From Maribacter spongiicola (GTDB lineage Bacteria; Bacteroidota; Bacteroidia; Flavobacteriales; Flavobacteriaceae): a DNA stretch of 64,000 nucleotides. The DNA lies in NCBI RefSeq assembly GCF_004364165.1, contig NZ_SOAY01000010.1:186001-250000 (forward strand), in the 5' to 3' direction. Under the pieces are notes generated by a model. It was not told the origin of the DNA, did no database searches, and saw nothing but the letters and a program-made list of their open reading frames with translations. Numbering within the stretch: position 1 is the stretch's first letter; every line of letters begins with the position of its first letter. Shown here one piece after another: positions 28,871 to 37,062 of the stretch. The translations under genes were made by a program, and so were the position numbers.

Positions 28871-28900
28871 TTCACAACAAAAAACGAGGGGTTCACAACA
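28871..28900 (+). repeat. TTCACAACA direct repeat with 21-bp spacing
   Basis: Exact copies of TTCACAACA at 28871-28879 and 28892-28900, 21 bp apart (two helical turns). The same word and spacing occur in the elements at 50593 and 58229. Here it lies 88 bp upstream of the rpiB start and about 530 bp upstream of rnr. No ATATTTG box is found at the downstream position seen in the other two. Confidence 0.5.
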
Positions 28901-29384
28901 TTTGTTATTATCTAATTAATTTAAATTGTTAATTAGTATGTTATAAGCAAGATTAGGTAATGCATAAATTGTTTAGAAAAAGTTGCTAAAAAATTTGCTT
29001 ATTAAAGTTAACATCTGCTTACATTATTAATCCTCTGAAGACGAATTTAAATATTAGAAACTATTAGAGGATTTTCATCAAAATAACAACCCTAGTTAAC
29101 ATTAAAATTACATTTAGTTATTAATAAATTCATGTTAATAGCACTTATAAACCATGTTTAATAACTTCTCAAAATACTGATTCTCAATTATAGATTATAT
29201 AAATTGATCGTCAACAAGTATTAGTATCTCATAATGTCAAGTAATATTGAAATAAGTTATTCCAGATATTAACAAGCTATAATAATCATTAATATTTAAT
29301 TTAATTTAAAAGAAAAAATGCCAATTATGATATATATGTTAATAACAACTTGTTTCCTTAACTTTTCAATAAGAAGTTGATTAA

Positions 29385-29413
29385 TTGGTAGTGGATTATA
29401 ATTCGTAATTTTC
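29385..29413 (+). promoter_or_regulatory. Putative promoter of rnr
   Basis: TTG at 29385-29387, an 18-bp spacer, then TAATTTTC at 29406-29413 (one mismatch to TAnnTTTG). The spacing fits the Bacteroidetes -33/-7 promoter, and the -7 box is 18 bp before the rnr start codon. Confidence 0.4.
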
Positions 29414-29431
29414 CAACAAATTAAAAGTTTA

Positions 29432-31624
29432 ATGTCGAAGAAGAATAAGAAGGCGAAGAACCATAGAAAGAACGAAATTACTAAAGGAATTTTTACCGTT
29501 CTTGAAAAGGATCCGAATAAAAGTTTTAACTATAAGCAAATTGCTGCCAAAATTGATATTACCGATGCTCAAGAAAGAAATACACTTATAAAAAGGTTAA
29601 CTGAGCTGAAAGAGAAAAAAAGAATTAAAGAGGTTGATAGAGGTCAGTATCAGGTTTTAGAGGATACAAAATCTTATCACGTTGGTACTGTAGATGTTAC
29701 AGGAAAAGGAAATGCATATATCGTAGTCGAAGGTATGGATGACGATATTTTTATTCCTGCCAATAAATTAAATAAAGCTTTTCATAAAGATAAAGTAGAG
29801 GTTTATATCTACCCTAGAAGTAAAAGTAAAAAACTTGAAGGTGAAATCGTAAAGATTCTTGAAAGGTACAAGACAACTTTCGTTGGTATTGTTGATATGC
29901 AGAAGACATTTGCATTCGTAAGACCTTCAGATTTTAGAATGTATACCGATATTTTTGTTTCGAAAGATAAATTAAATGGAGCAAATGATGGTGAAAAGGT
30001 TTTAGTAGAAATAACCGATTGGCCCGATGATGTTGATTCTCCTTTTGGTAGAGTTACCGAAGTTTTAGGTATACCTGGCGAACATGATACTGAAATTCAT
30101 TCCATTTTAGCGGAGTATGGTTTACCATATTCTTTTCCTGCAGATGTTCAAAATTTTGCGGATGGTTTAGATACTAGCATTAAAGAAGAGGAAATTAAAA
30201 AACGTAGAGATGTACGTGATGTTCTTACGTTTACAATTGATCCAAAAGATGCTAAAGATTTTGATGATGCATTATCGTTTCAAATTTTAGAAAATGGTAA
30301 TTATGAGATAGGTATTCATATTGCCGATGTTTCTCATTACTTACAGAAAGACACCATTTTAGATGATGAAGCCTATGAAAGAGCAACATCTGTTTATTTA
30401 GTCGATCGTGTAGTACCCATGTTACCAGAAGTCCTTTCTAACAATGCATGTTCCTTAAGACCTAATGAAGAAAAGTATACTTTTTCTGCCATATTTGAGC
30501 TAGATAAGAATGCAACCATAAGAAATCAATGGTTTGGAAGAACTGTAATCGATTCTAATGAACGTTTTGCTTATGAAGAGGCTCAATATATCATAGAGAC
30601 AGGCAGTGGCAATATACCAGAAGAAATTTCGATTAGAGACGCAGCTTATTCTGTGTCTAAAGAAGTTGTAGAGGCTACTTTAGAGATGGACAGACTTGCA
30701 AAAATTATGCGCTCTAAGCGTATGGATCAAGGTGCACTTTCTTTTGATAAAGTTGAAGTTCGTTTTAATCTTGATGAGAATAGTGAGCCAATCGGAGTTT
30801 ATTTCAAAGAATCTAAAGATGCTAATAAGCTGATTGAAGAGTTTATGCTTTTAGCAAATAGAAAAGTTGCTGAATTTATTGGTAAACAAAAACCTAAAAA
30901 GACATTTGTTTATCGAATTCACGATGATCCTGATCCAGATAAGTTAATGGCCTTGAATGGTATCGTTTCTAAATTCGGACATAAATTAGATTTCAAGGAT
31001 AAGAAATCTATTAGTTCTTCTTTAAACCAATTACTACAAGATGTAAAAGGTAAAAAAGAACAAAATATGGTTGATACACTTACGATACGTAGTATGAGCA
31101 AAGCGATTTATACTATTGATAATATTGGACATTATGGATTAGCTTTTGATTATTATACCCATTTTACTTCTCCTATTCGAAGATACCCCGATGTAATGGT
31201 GCATCGTTTATTGCAACATTATTTAGATGGTGGTAGTTCTGCAAATGCAGAAGAATTCGAGAAGAAATGTAAGCATTCGTCAGATATGGAATATTTAGCG
31301 TCAAGTGCTGAACGAGATTCTATAAAGTACATGCAGATTAAGTTCATGCAAGATCATAAAGATGAGGAATTCCGTGGTGTAATTAGTGGTGTTACCGAAT
31401 GGGGTATTTATGTTGAAATCATTGATAATAAATGTGAAGGCATGATTCGTATTAGAGACATTAAAGGAGATTATTATATCTTTGACGAGAAGCAATACGC
31501 TATCGTTGGTGAACGAACCAAAAAGAAATATACCTTAGGTGATGAGATAACCGTTATGGTTAAAAATACCGATTTAGTCAAAAGACATTTAGATTTTGCT
31601 TTAATTCCGGATAAGAATAATTAA
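29432..31624 (+). CDS. rnr: Ribonuclease R
   Basis: The product is a 730-residue 3'-5' exoribonuclease that degrades structured RNA. In order: a very basic N-terminus (MSKKNKKAKNHRKNE), a winged-helix region (about 15-70), cold-shock OB domains (about 75-215), the RNB catalytic domain with the acidic site TIDPKDAKDFDDALSF (about 267-282) and HFTSPIRRYPDVMVHR, and a C-terminal S1 domain (about 640-725; FRGVISGVTEWGIYVEI). Order and length match RNase R rather than RNase II. It is probably driven by a promoter immediately upstream. Confidence 0.97.
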   Translation: MSKKNKKAKNHRKNEITKGIFTVLEKDPNKSFNYKQIAAKIDITDAQERNTLIKRLTELKEKKRIKEVDRGQYQVLEDTKSYHVGTVDVTGKGNAYIVVEGMDDDIFIPANKLNKAFHKDKVEVYIYPRSKSKKLEGEIVKILERYKTTFVGIVDMQKTFAFVRPSDFRMYTDIFVSKDKLNGANDGEKVLVEITDWPDDVDSPFGRVTEVLGIPGEHDTEIHSILAEYGLPYSFPADVQNFADGLDTSIKEEEIKKRRDVRDVLTFTIDPKDAKDFDDALSFQILENGNYEIGIHIADVSHYLQKDTILDDEAYERATSVYLVDRVVPMLPEVLSNNACSLRPNEEKYTFSAIFELDKNATIRNQWFGRTVIDSNERFAYEEAQYIIETGSGNIPEEISIRDAAYSVSKEVVEATLEMDRLAKIMRSKRMDQGALSFDKVEVRFNLDENSEPIGVYFKESKDANKLIEEFMLLANRKVAEFIGKQKPKKTFVYRIHDDPDPDKLMALNGIVSKFGHKLDFKDKKSISSSLNQLLQDVKGKKEQNMVDTLTIRSMSKAIYTIDNIGHYGLAFDYYTHFTSPIRRYPDVMVHRLLQHYLDGGSSANAEEFEKKCKHSSDMEYLASSAERDSIKYMQIKFMQDHKDEEFRGVISGVTEWGIYVEIIDNKCEGMIRIRDIKGDYYIFDEKQYAIVGERTKKKYTLGDEITVMVKNTDLVKRHLDFALIPDKNN

Positions 31625-31656
31625 TTTGGAATAGATTTTGGTATTATAAGGCTGAA

Positions 31657-31690
31657 TTAGAAAAACTATTTTAAATTAAAGTTTTTCTAA
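31657..31690 (+). terminator. Terminator-like hairpin after rnr
   Basis: Perfect 11-bp inverted repeat TTAGAAAAACT (31657-31667) / AGTTTTTCTAA (31680-31690) in the 84-bp gap between rnr and the DUF2807 gene. The stem is AT-rich and no T run follows on the plus strand, so it may only be an attenuator. Confidence 0.35.
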
Positions 31691-31708
31691 AAAATTACAC
31701 GTAAAAGA

Positions 31709-32386
31709 ATGAAACAAATAGTAGTTATAATGTTTCTCTTTGGATGTCTTTTGGTTACAGGCCAGGAAAATAAGATTACCCAAAATTTAGAGCCCTTTAA
31801 AGAATTAAAAGGATTTGATGGTTTATCTATCAATCTTATTAAATCTACAGAGAATAAAGTTATTATAACTGGTGAGAATACCAGTAAAGTCGCAATTGTT
31901 AATAACGAAGGTATTTTAAAAATACGGATGCAAATCGGTAAAATTTTTAGTGGATATAAAACGTTTGTAGATTTATATTATACCGGAGATATTTTGGTTA
32001 TCGATGTTAATGAGGATGCTAGAATTGTTACTGAACAGATTATTCAACAAGAGATATTAGAATTAAAAGCTCAAGAAGGTGGTGAGTTGATTGTTAATGC
32101 AGAGGTTGAGCAAATGTTGATAAAGTCTGTTTCAGGCGGAATTATAAGAACCACTGGATCGTCTAATTTTCAAGATGTGCAAATAAATACAGGTGGTGTT
32201 TATGAAGGTAAAAATTTCAAAACAAATTTTTCTACAATAAATGTAAATGCAGGGTCTAGAGCAGAAATTAATGCCAAAGACTATGTTAAAGCAACGGTTA
32301 AAGCAGGTGGGGAGGTTCAAGTATATGGCAATCCTGAAAGGTTAGAAGAGAAAACTGTATTTGGCGGTACTATTAAAAGAATGTAA
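31709..32386 (+). CDS. DUF2807 (head GIN domain) exported protein
   Basis: The product has 225 residues with a signal peptide (MKQIVVIMFLFGCLLVTGQ). The mature protein is an all-beta repeat typical of DUF2807: FKELKGFDGLSINLIKSTENKVIITGEN, later ELKAQEGGELIVNAEVEQMLIKSVSGGII (both in sequence), with regular short strands and turns, suggesting a right-handed beta-helix. It is common as a periplasmic or surface protein in Bacteroidetes; the biochemical role is unknown. It is separated from the LysE-type exporter gene by 6 bp, so the two are probably co-transcribed. Confidence 0.88.
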   Translation: MKQIVVIMFLFGCLLVTGQENKITQNLEPFKELKGFDGLSINLIKSTENKVIITGENTSKVAIVNNEGILKIRMQIGKIFSGYKTFVDLYYTGDILVIDVNEDARIVTEQIIQQEILELKAQEGGELIVNAEVEQMLIKSVSGGIIRTTGSSNFQDVQINTGGVYEGKNFKTNFSTINVNAGSRAEINAKDYVKATVKAGGEVQVYGNPERLEEKTVFGGTIKRM

Positions 32387-32392
32387 ACGTAG

Positions 32393-33055
32393 ATGTTAGA
32401 AGATATTCAGGCAGCAATCCCTTTAGGCTTTTTCTTAAGTTTTATGGTAGGGCCTGTTTTTTTTGTTTTGCTACAAACTAGCGCTGTAAAAGGTTTTCGC
32501 GCTGCTATTACTTTTGATTTGGGAGTATTTTTGGCAGATATATTATTTATCCTAGTAGCTTATTTTAGTAGTTTTCAACTTCTTGAAAATTTAAGTAATC
32601 AACCGGGGCTTTATGTTTTTGGTGGTGTAATTCTTTTAATTTATGGGTTATTTACTTTTTTAAAAGTTGATAAAAAAGAAATACCAGATGAGTCTAGGAA
32701 GATTAATAAATCAGATTTCTTTAGTCTTTTTATAAAAGGCTTTTTACTTAACTTTATTAATATTGGGGTTCTTGTATTTTGGTTGGGTATTATAATTATT
32801 ATAGGACCAAGCTTAGATAATCAACCAAATAGATTTTTCACTTTTTTTGCTACTGTATTGCTTTCTTATTTTATAACAGATATTTTTAAAATTCTATTAG
32901 CGAAACAGTTAAAGAGAAAATTGACGGTTAAAAGGATTGTACTTATAAAAAAGGTTATAGGGATAATATTAGTGATATGTGGAGTTGTTCTTATTGTAAA
33001 GGGATTTTTACCTAAGGATCAGTTTAATATAGAGCATGAACTAGAAAGATTTTAG
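32393..33055 (+). CDS. LysE-family translocator
   Basis: The product is a 220-residue inner-membrane protein with about six hydrophobic segments (starting near 9, 40, 68, 112, 147 and 187). The N-terminal IPLGFFLSFMVGPVFFVLLQTSAVKGFRAA matches the LysE/RhtB exporter family motif (G-x-x-x-GP near TM1). Family members export amino acids; the substrate here is unknown. It lies 6 bp after the DUF2807 gene and is followed by a bidirectional terminator. Confidence 0.9.
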   Translation: MLEDIQAAIPLGFFLSFMVGPVFFVLLQTSAVKGFRAAITFDLGVFLADILFILVAYFSSFQLLENLSNQPGLYVFGGVILLIYGLFTFLKVDKKEIPDESRKINKSDFFSLFIKGFLLNFINIGVLVFWLGIIIIIGPSLDNQPNRFFTFFATVLLSYFITDIFKILLAKQLKRKLTVKRIVLIKKVIGIILVICGVVLIVKGFLPKDQFNIEHELERF

Positions 33056-33073
33056 ACTAATATAATAGAATAA

Positions 33074-33100
33074 AAAAAGCCGGTCATTGACCGGCTTTTT
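33074..33100. terminator. Bidirectional Rho-independent terminator
   Basis: AAAAAGCCGGTCA (33074-33086) pairs with TGACCGGCTTTTT (33088-33100), a 13-bp palindrome with a GC-rich core and T tracts on both strands, between the convergent LysE and OmpH genes. Confidence 0.88.
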
Positions 33101-33120
33101 AATTATAGTAAATAATAGTT

Positions 33121-33636
33121 TTATTTCTTGTACTTATCATTAAGTAACTTTACAATCTCATCAGTTAGATCATTGGCATCTTTGCCATAAAGAACACTAC
33201 CACCATCTCCTCCACCTAGTATGTAAGAGTAACCTTTTGATTCACCGTAGGCCTTAATTTCTTTTTTCACTACAGAAACTATACTGTCCATTTCAGTCTG
33301 ACCTTCCATTTGTAATTGTTGGTCTTGTTGTTGAAGTTGTTGACCAATAATTTGACCTCTTTGCTGCATTGCTGCATATTCTTCCTGCGCTTTTGTTTGA
33401 GACATTGATTGAGCTTTAGCTTGAAAGGCTTGTGCCTCAAATTGAAAAGCTTGAGAAATACTATCTCTAGTTTTTGCTAAAGCATCTGCTTTAACTTTGA
33501 ATTTAGATTCAACATCAATTTTTTGTTGATACTCATCCATCAATTTTACGTTATCTACGTATCCGATTTTTTCTTGTTGGCAAGATGCTAATAATGCGAT
33601 AGCGAAAATTAAAATTATGTTTTTCATTTTTTTCAT
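33121..33636 (-). CDS. OmpH/Skp-family periplasmic chaperone-like protein, lipoprotein
   Basis: The product has 171 residues from ATG 33636. The lipobox LLASC suggests a lipidated protein, whereas classical Skp is soluble. The mature part begins IGYVDNVKLMDEYQQKIDVE, the usual OmpH opening (start of strand and helix), then a long Gln/Ala-rich coiled-coil arm (AQAFQAKAQSMSQTKAQEEY) and a C-terminal strand (GYSYILGGGDGGSVLYGKD). Family members hold outer-membrane proteins in the periplasm. An upstream TTG at 33651 is rejected because it lies inside the putative -7 box. Confidence 0.9.
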   Translation of the reverse strand: MKKMKNIILIFAIALLASCQQEKIGYVDNVKLMDEYQQKIDVESKFKVKADALAKTRDSISQAFQFEAQAFQAKAQSMSQTKAQEEYAAMQQRGQIIGQQLQQQDQQLQMEGQTEMDSIVSVVKKEIKAYGESKGYSYILGGGDGGSVLYGKDANDLTDEIVKLLNDKYKK

Positions 33637-33648
33637 TTTTATGTCGTG

Positions 33649-33656
33649 CAAAAGTA
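33649..33656 (-). promoter_or_regulatory. Putative -7 box for the OmpH-like gene
   Basis: On the minus strand TACTTTTG fits TAnnTTTG exactly and lies 12 bp upstream of ATG 33636, implying a very short leader. No good -33 element was seen. Confidence 0.4.
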
Positions 33657-33866
33657 ATAAAGCTTTTAGAATGAAAATGTTTTAAAATCAAGATAAATGA
33701 TGAGATCTAAGTAAAAATAGATATTTCTTATTATTAAAATTTAGAATATCAGTTTTTCTTATTTTTTCTATCGATTTTAAAGCTTATTTAAGGGATTATT
33801 TAGATTTATTTGATATGGTATATAGATTAGATTAGTTATTCCTTTAAATAAGTTTTAAATAGCTTT

Positions 33867-34703
33867 TTACTCTTTTTTGAGCACATATATTAGAGAAGAA
33901 TACTCAGTAGATGTCTTTGCCTTTATATTTGAGATAAATCCTCTGTAAATTGCTTTTAAGTAATTTGAAGAACCAGATTTATATTTTTCTGATAATAATG
34001 AAACATAAAAAGAATCGAAGTACATTGGTAAAGTATTGACTACTTCTATTTTTTTATTTTTAAAAATACTTCTTATTGCTTTTTGTGAAAAATGCCATAT
34101 ATGTCTTGGTGTATCATAAGCTGCCCAAAACTCTTTGTAGTATTGAGCGTCATATGATTTGTAATTTGGAACAGCAATTATGAGTGTCCCGTTTTTATTT
34201 AATAAAGATGTTATTTTATTTATCTGCTTATCTAAATCTGGCAGATGTTCTAGGACATGCCATAGTGTTATGACATCAAATTTTTTACTATTTAAATCAT
34301 CCAATGATTTATAAATTTCTAGTTCTTTATCTACTGCTTTCTTTCTTGCACTATCATTTAACTCTACCCCTACTGTTTTCCAATTTTTATTTTTTGCATT
34401 GATTAGAAATTCTCCTGTTCCACATCCTATATCAAGTAAATTTTTATCATCTGTAGTATACTCATTTATCAGCTTTACTTTTTTGTTTAAGGTGTATTTT
34501 TTTACATTTTGATAAATTTTTTCAACTAGACTTTTTCCATTATCGGAATGTGAAATATAATTATTTGGGTCGTAGTATTTTTCTAAGTCTTCGGGTATAG
34601 GTTTTGTAACTAGCATATCGTATTTAGAATCATATTCTAATTCAAATGATTCTTGAGTTACTAGAAAATCCTTTGTCAAGATTTTTGAAATGTGATTAGG
34701 CAT
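33867..34703 (-). CDS. Class I SAM-dependent methyltransferase
   Basis: The product has 278 residues with no signal peptide. The SAM-binding motif I is LLDIGCGTGEFL, followed by motif II-like WKTVGVELN and motif IV-like FDVITLWHVLEHLPDLD; this is a Methyltransf_23-type enzyme. The N-terminal part (1-60) contains FELEYDSKYDMLVTKPIP and YYDPNNYISHSD, and the C-terminal part is Lys-rich. It is very AT-rich and its substrate is unknown; similar enzymes occur in lipid, glycan or small-molecule modification. It follows mnmG on the same strand, with a parS-type palindrome in the 65-bp gap. Confidence 0.88.
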   Translation of the reverse strand: MPNHISKILTKDFLVTQESFELEYDSKYDMLVTKPIPEDLEKYYDPNNYISHSDNGKSLVEKIYQNVKKYTLNKKVKLINEYTTDDKNLLDIGCGTGEFLINAKNKNWKTVGVELNDSARKKAVDKELEIYKSLDDLNSKKFDVITLWHVLEHLPDLDKQINKITSLLNKNGTLIIAVPNYKSYDAQYYKEFWAAYDTPRHIWHFSQKAIRSIFKNKKIEVVNTLPMYFDSFYVSLLSEKYKSGSSNYLKAIYRGFISNIKAKTSTEYSSLIYVLKKE

Positions 34704-34743
34704 GTCTTAATTATAAATATTGAAATTTTTGCTATAACTTTTC

Positions 34744-34763
34744 ATTGTTCCACGTGGAACAAT
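34744..34763. promoter_or_regulatory. parS-type chromosome partition site
   Basis: Perfect 20-bp palindrome ATTGTTCCACGTGGAACAAT. Its core TGTTCCACGTGGAACA (34746-34761) is identical to the ParB-binding parS site known from Pseudomonas and differs by symmetric changes from the Bacillus site TGTTTCACGTGAAACA. It lies just past the mnmG stop codon. Confidence 0.88.
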
Positions 34764-34768
34764 TTGCC

Positions 34769-36637
34769 CTACCTTCCAAGAAAAACTAAAAGTACACTGA
34801 TGTCACTCGGTGTAACTCCACTAATTCTTGATGCTTGAGAAATAGTAACGGGTTGAATTTTTGTCATTTTTTCTCTCGCTTCAAAAGATAAAGATTTCAA
34901 TTTTGAGTAATCAAAATTAGCAGGAATCTTAACCGCTTCTAATCTATGAAGTTTATCAGCATTCAGTTTTTCTTTTGCTATATATCCAGAATATTTTATT
35001 TGTACTTCTGCTTGTTCAAGTACCTCACTATCGAAATTATTTTGTTTTACAAAATTAGAAACATCTTGTAATTGCAACATATGTTCCATAGTAACATTAG
35101 GTCTTGAAAAGGCTTTGTACATTTTATCAGATTGTTTTACTAAAGATGAATCAACGCTTTCAAAGATTGGATTAATGTCCTTTGGCAATACACTAGTTTC
35201 TCGAAAGTAGTTAACAAGAGTTTCTGACTGTTCTAGTTTTTGCTCCATCCTTTTCATTCTTTCATCTGTCGCAAAACCTATAGCATGGCTCAAAGGTGTT
35301 AATCTTAAATCAGCATTATCTTGTCTAAGTAATGTTCTATACTCCGCACGAGAGGTAAACATTCTATATGGTTCTTCTGTACCTTTGGTAATTAGGTCGT
35401 CTATCAATACACCAATGTATGCTTCGTCTCTTTTTAGTATTAATGGATTTTCTTCTTTTATTTTTAGATGTGCATTTATGCCAGCCATCAATCCTTGCGA
35501 TGCTGCTTCCTCATATCCAGTAGTTCCATTTATTTGTCCTGCGAAATATAAATTTTCAACTAACTTAGTTTCTAAAGTGTGTTTCAATTGTGTTGGCGGA
35601 AAATAGTCGTACTCTATGGCATAACCTGGTCTAAAGAATTTTACTTTTTCAAAACCTACTACAGAACGTAGTGCTTTGAACTGAACATCTTCTGGTAAAG
35701 AAGTTGAAAATCCGTTTACATATACTTCTACAGTTTCCCAACCTTCAGGTTCAATAAACATTTGGTGACTGTCTTTATCAGCAAATCTGTTTATTTTATC
35801 TTCAATAGATGGGCAGTATCTTGGACCTAAACTTTTTATTCTGCCATTGAACATTGGTGATCTGTCAAAACCTTCGCGTAACAAATCATGAACCATTGCA
35901 CTTGTATGTGTCATGTAACAATCACGTTGATGTGCTAATGGTTTTGTATTTGTATAAGAGAATTTTTCAGGAATTGCATCACCAGGTTGAACAATCATTT
36001 TAGAATAATCTAAAGATCTTCCATCAACTCTTGGCGGAGTTCCAGTTTTCATTCTTCCACTTTCAAAACCTAATTCAACTAGTTGTTCTGTAATTCCTGT
36101 CGCTGCTTTTTCTCCTGCTCTACCACCACCAAATTGTTTTTCTCCAATATGAATGAGTCCATTCAAGAAAGTTCCATTAGTTAATACAACTGCTTTTGAT
36201 CGTATATCAATTCCTAAAGAAGTCTTTACACCAACAACTTTATGATTTTCTACTAACAATCCAGAAACCATTTCTTGATAAAAGTCTACGTTCGGAGTTC
36301 GTTCTAACATTAAACGCCACTCTTCTGCAAAACGCATTCTATCGTTTTGGGTTCTTGGACTCCACATTGCAGGTCCTTTAGATTTGTTAAGCATCTTAAA
36401 TTGTATAGCAGATTTATCTGATACTATTCCGCTATATCCACCGAGTGCATCGATCTCCCTAACAATTTGTCCTTTTGCAATTCCACCCATTGCTGGGTTA
36501 CAAGACATCTGTCCTATATTTTGCAAATTCATAGTTACTAATAAGGTTTTTGAACCCAAGTTTGCAGCTGCTGCTGCCGCTTCTGCACCGGCGTGTCCTC
36601 CGCCAACTACAATTACATCATATTCTTCTCCAAACAT
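34769..36637 (-). CDS. mnmG: tRNA uridine-5-carboxymethylaminomethyl(34) synthesis enzyme MnmG (GidA)
   Basis: The product is a 622-residue FAD enzyme that, with MnmE, installs the (carboxymethyl)aminomethyl group on wobble uridine 34 of certain tRNAs. The dinucleotide-binding motif VIVVGGGHAGAEAA is at 8-21, followed by MSCNPAMGGIAKGQIVREIDALGG (in sequence), GTFLNGLIHIG and the C-terminal helical domain with IKYSGYIAKE and RISGVTPSDIS. Length and motifs match the family. It lies 5 bp after ybeY and is flanked on both sides by parS palindromes; gidA next to parS is a recurring arrangement near bacterial replication origins. Confidence 0.98.
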   Translation of the reverse strand: MFGEEYDVIVVGGGHAGAEAAAAAANLGSKTLLVTMNLQNIGQMSCNPAMGGIAKGQIVREIDALGGYSGIVSDKSAIQFKMLNKSKGPAMWSPRTQNDRMRFAEEWRLMLERTPNVDFYQEMVSGLLVENHKVVGVKTSLGIDIRSKAVVLTNGTFLNGLIHIGEKQFGGGRAGEKAATGITEQLVELGFESGRMKTGTPPRVDGRSLDYSKMIVQPGDAIPEKFSYTNTKPLAHQRDCYMTHTSAMVHDLLREGFDRSPMFNGRIKSLGPRYCPSIEDKINRFADKDSHQMFIEPEGWETVEVYVNGFSTSLPEDVQFKALRSVVGFEKVKFFRPGYAIEYDYFPPTQLKHTLETKLVENLYFAGQINGTTGYEEAASQGLMAGINAHLKIKEENPLILKRDEAYIGVLIDDLITKGTEEPYRMFTSRAEYRTLLRQDNADLRLTPLSHAIGFATDERMKRMEQKLEQSETLVNYFRETSVLPKDINPIFESVDSSLVKQSDKMYKAFSRPNVTMEHMLQLQDVSNFVKQNNFDSEVLEQAEVQIKYSGYIAKEKLNADKLHRLEAVKIPANFDYSKLKSLSFEAREKMTKIQPVTISQASRISGVTPSDISVLLVFLGR

Positions 36638-36642
36638 ATTTT

Positions 36643-37062
36643 CTATTGTTCCACGTGGAACAGCTTTATTTTTTCTTCTTCTTTAGCGCGCATTTCGGCA
36701 GTAGCTGCATCCGATTTATCCGAATAACCCATAAGATGTAAAACCCCATGAATCATTACGCGTTTTAATTCATTATCAAATGAAACATTAAACTCTTTTG
36801 CGTTTTCTTTTACGCGGTCAATTGAAATGTATAGGTCGCCCGACACATTTTTTCCTGACACATAATCAAAAGTGATAATGTCTGTTAGATAATCGTGTTG
36901 TAAGTAATCTTGATTTATTTTAAGCAAGTAGTCATCACTACAAAAAATGTAGTTGAGTTCAATTATAGAAAACCCTTCGGTATTACAAGATTTTGTAATC
37001 CATGAATCGAAGTTATTTTCTGCTACAAGTTTAAATTCTGTTAGGTAATTGTAATTAATCAT
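36643..37062 (-). CDS. ybeY: Endoribonuclease YbeY (16S rRNA maturation)
   Basis: The product is a 139-residue zinc endoribonuclease involved in 16S rRNA 3'-end maturation and ribosome quality control. The motif HGVLHLMGYSDKSD contains the first two zinc-ligand histidines; the third ligand of the usual HGxLHLxGYDH motif is replaced by an Asp-Lys-Ser context, as is common in Bacteroidetes. The start overlaps the stop of the DUF4175 gene (ATGATTAA), indicating translational coupling. The C-terminal residues LFHVEQ are encoded by the parS palindrome at 36647-36662. Confidence 0.95.
   Translation of the reverse strand: MINYNYLTEFKLVAENNFDSWITKSCNTEGFSIIELNYIFCSDDYLLKINQDYLQHDYLTDIITFDYVSGKNVSGDLYISIDRVKENAKEFNVSFDNELKRVMIHGVLHLMGYSDKSDAATAEMRAKEEEKIKLFHVEQ
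36647..36662. promoter_or_regulatory. parS-type chromosome partition site inside the ybeY 3' end
   Basis: Perfect 16-bp palindrome TGTTCCACGTGGAACA, identical to the core of the palindrome at 34746-34761. It overlaps the last codons of ybeY and lies 10 bp upstream of the mnmG start codon, so a ParB-binding site shares DNA with coding sequence and the start region of mnmG. Confidence 0.88.

Larger units (their letters stand above)
28784..29431. other. Long AT-rich intergenic region between rpiB and rnr
   Basis: This 648-bp stretch has no credible open reading frame. It holds the promoters of two divergent genes (rpiB to the left, rnr to the right), the TTCACAACA direct repeat at 28871-28900, and an 8-bp inverted repeat (AATCCTCT 29029-29036, AGAGGATT 29066-29073) enclosing 29 bases that could be part of a small RNA or leader structure. 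Its length and low GC are unusual for this gene-dense window. Confidence 0.5.

Noticed and set aside
33637..33651. TTG start of the OmpH-like gene
   Set aside because: It overlaps the likely -7 box TACTTTTG; the ATG at 33636 leaves a normal lipoprotein signal.
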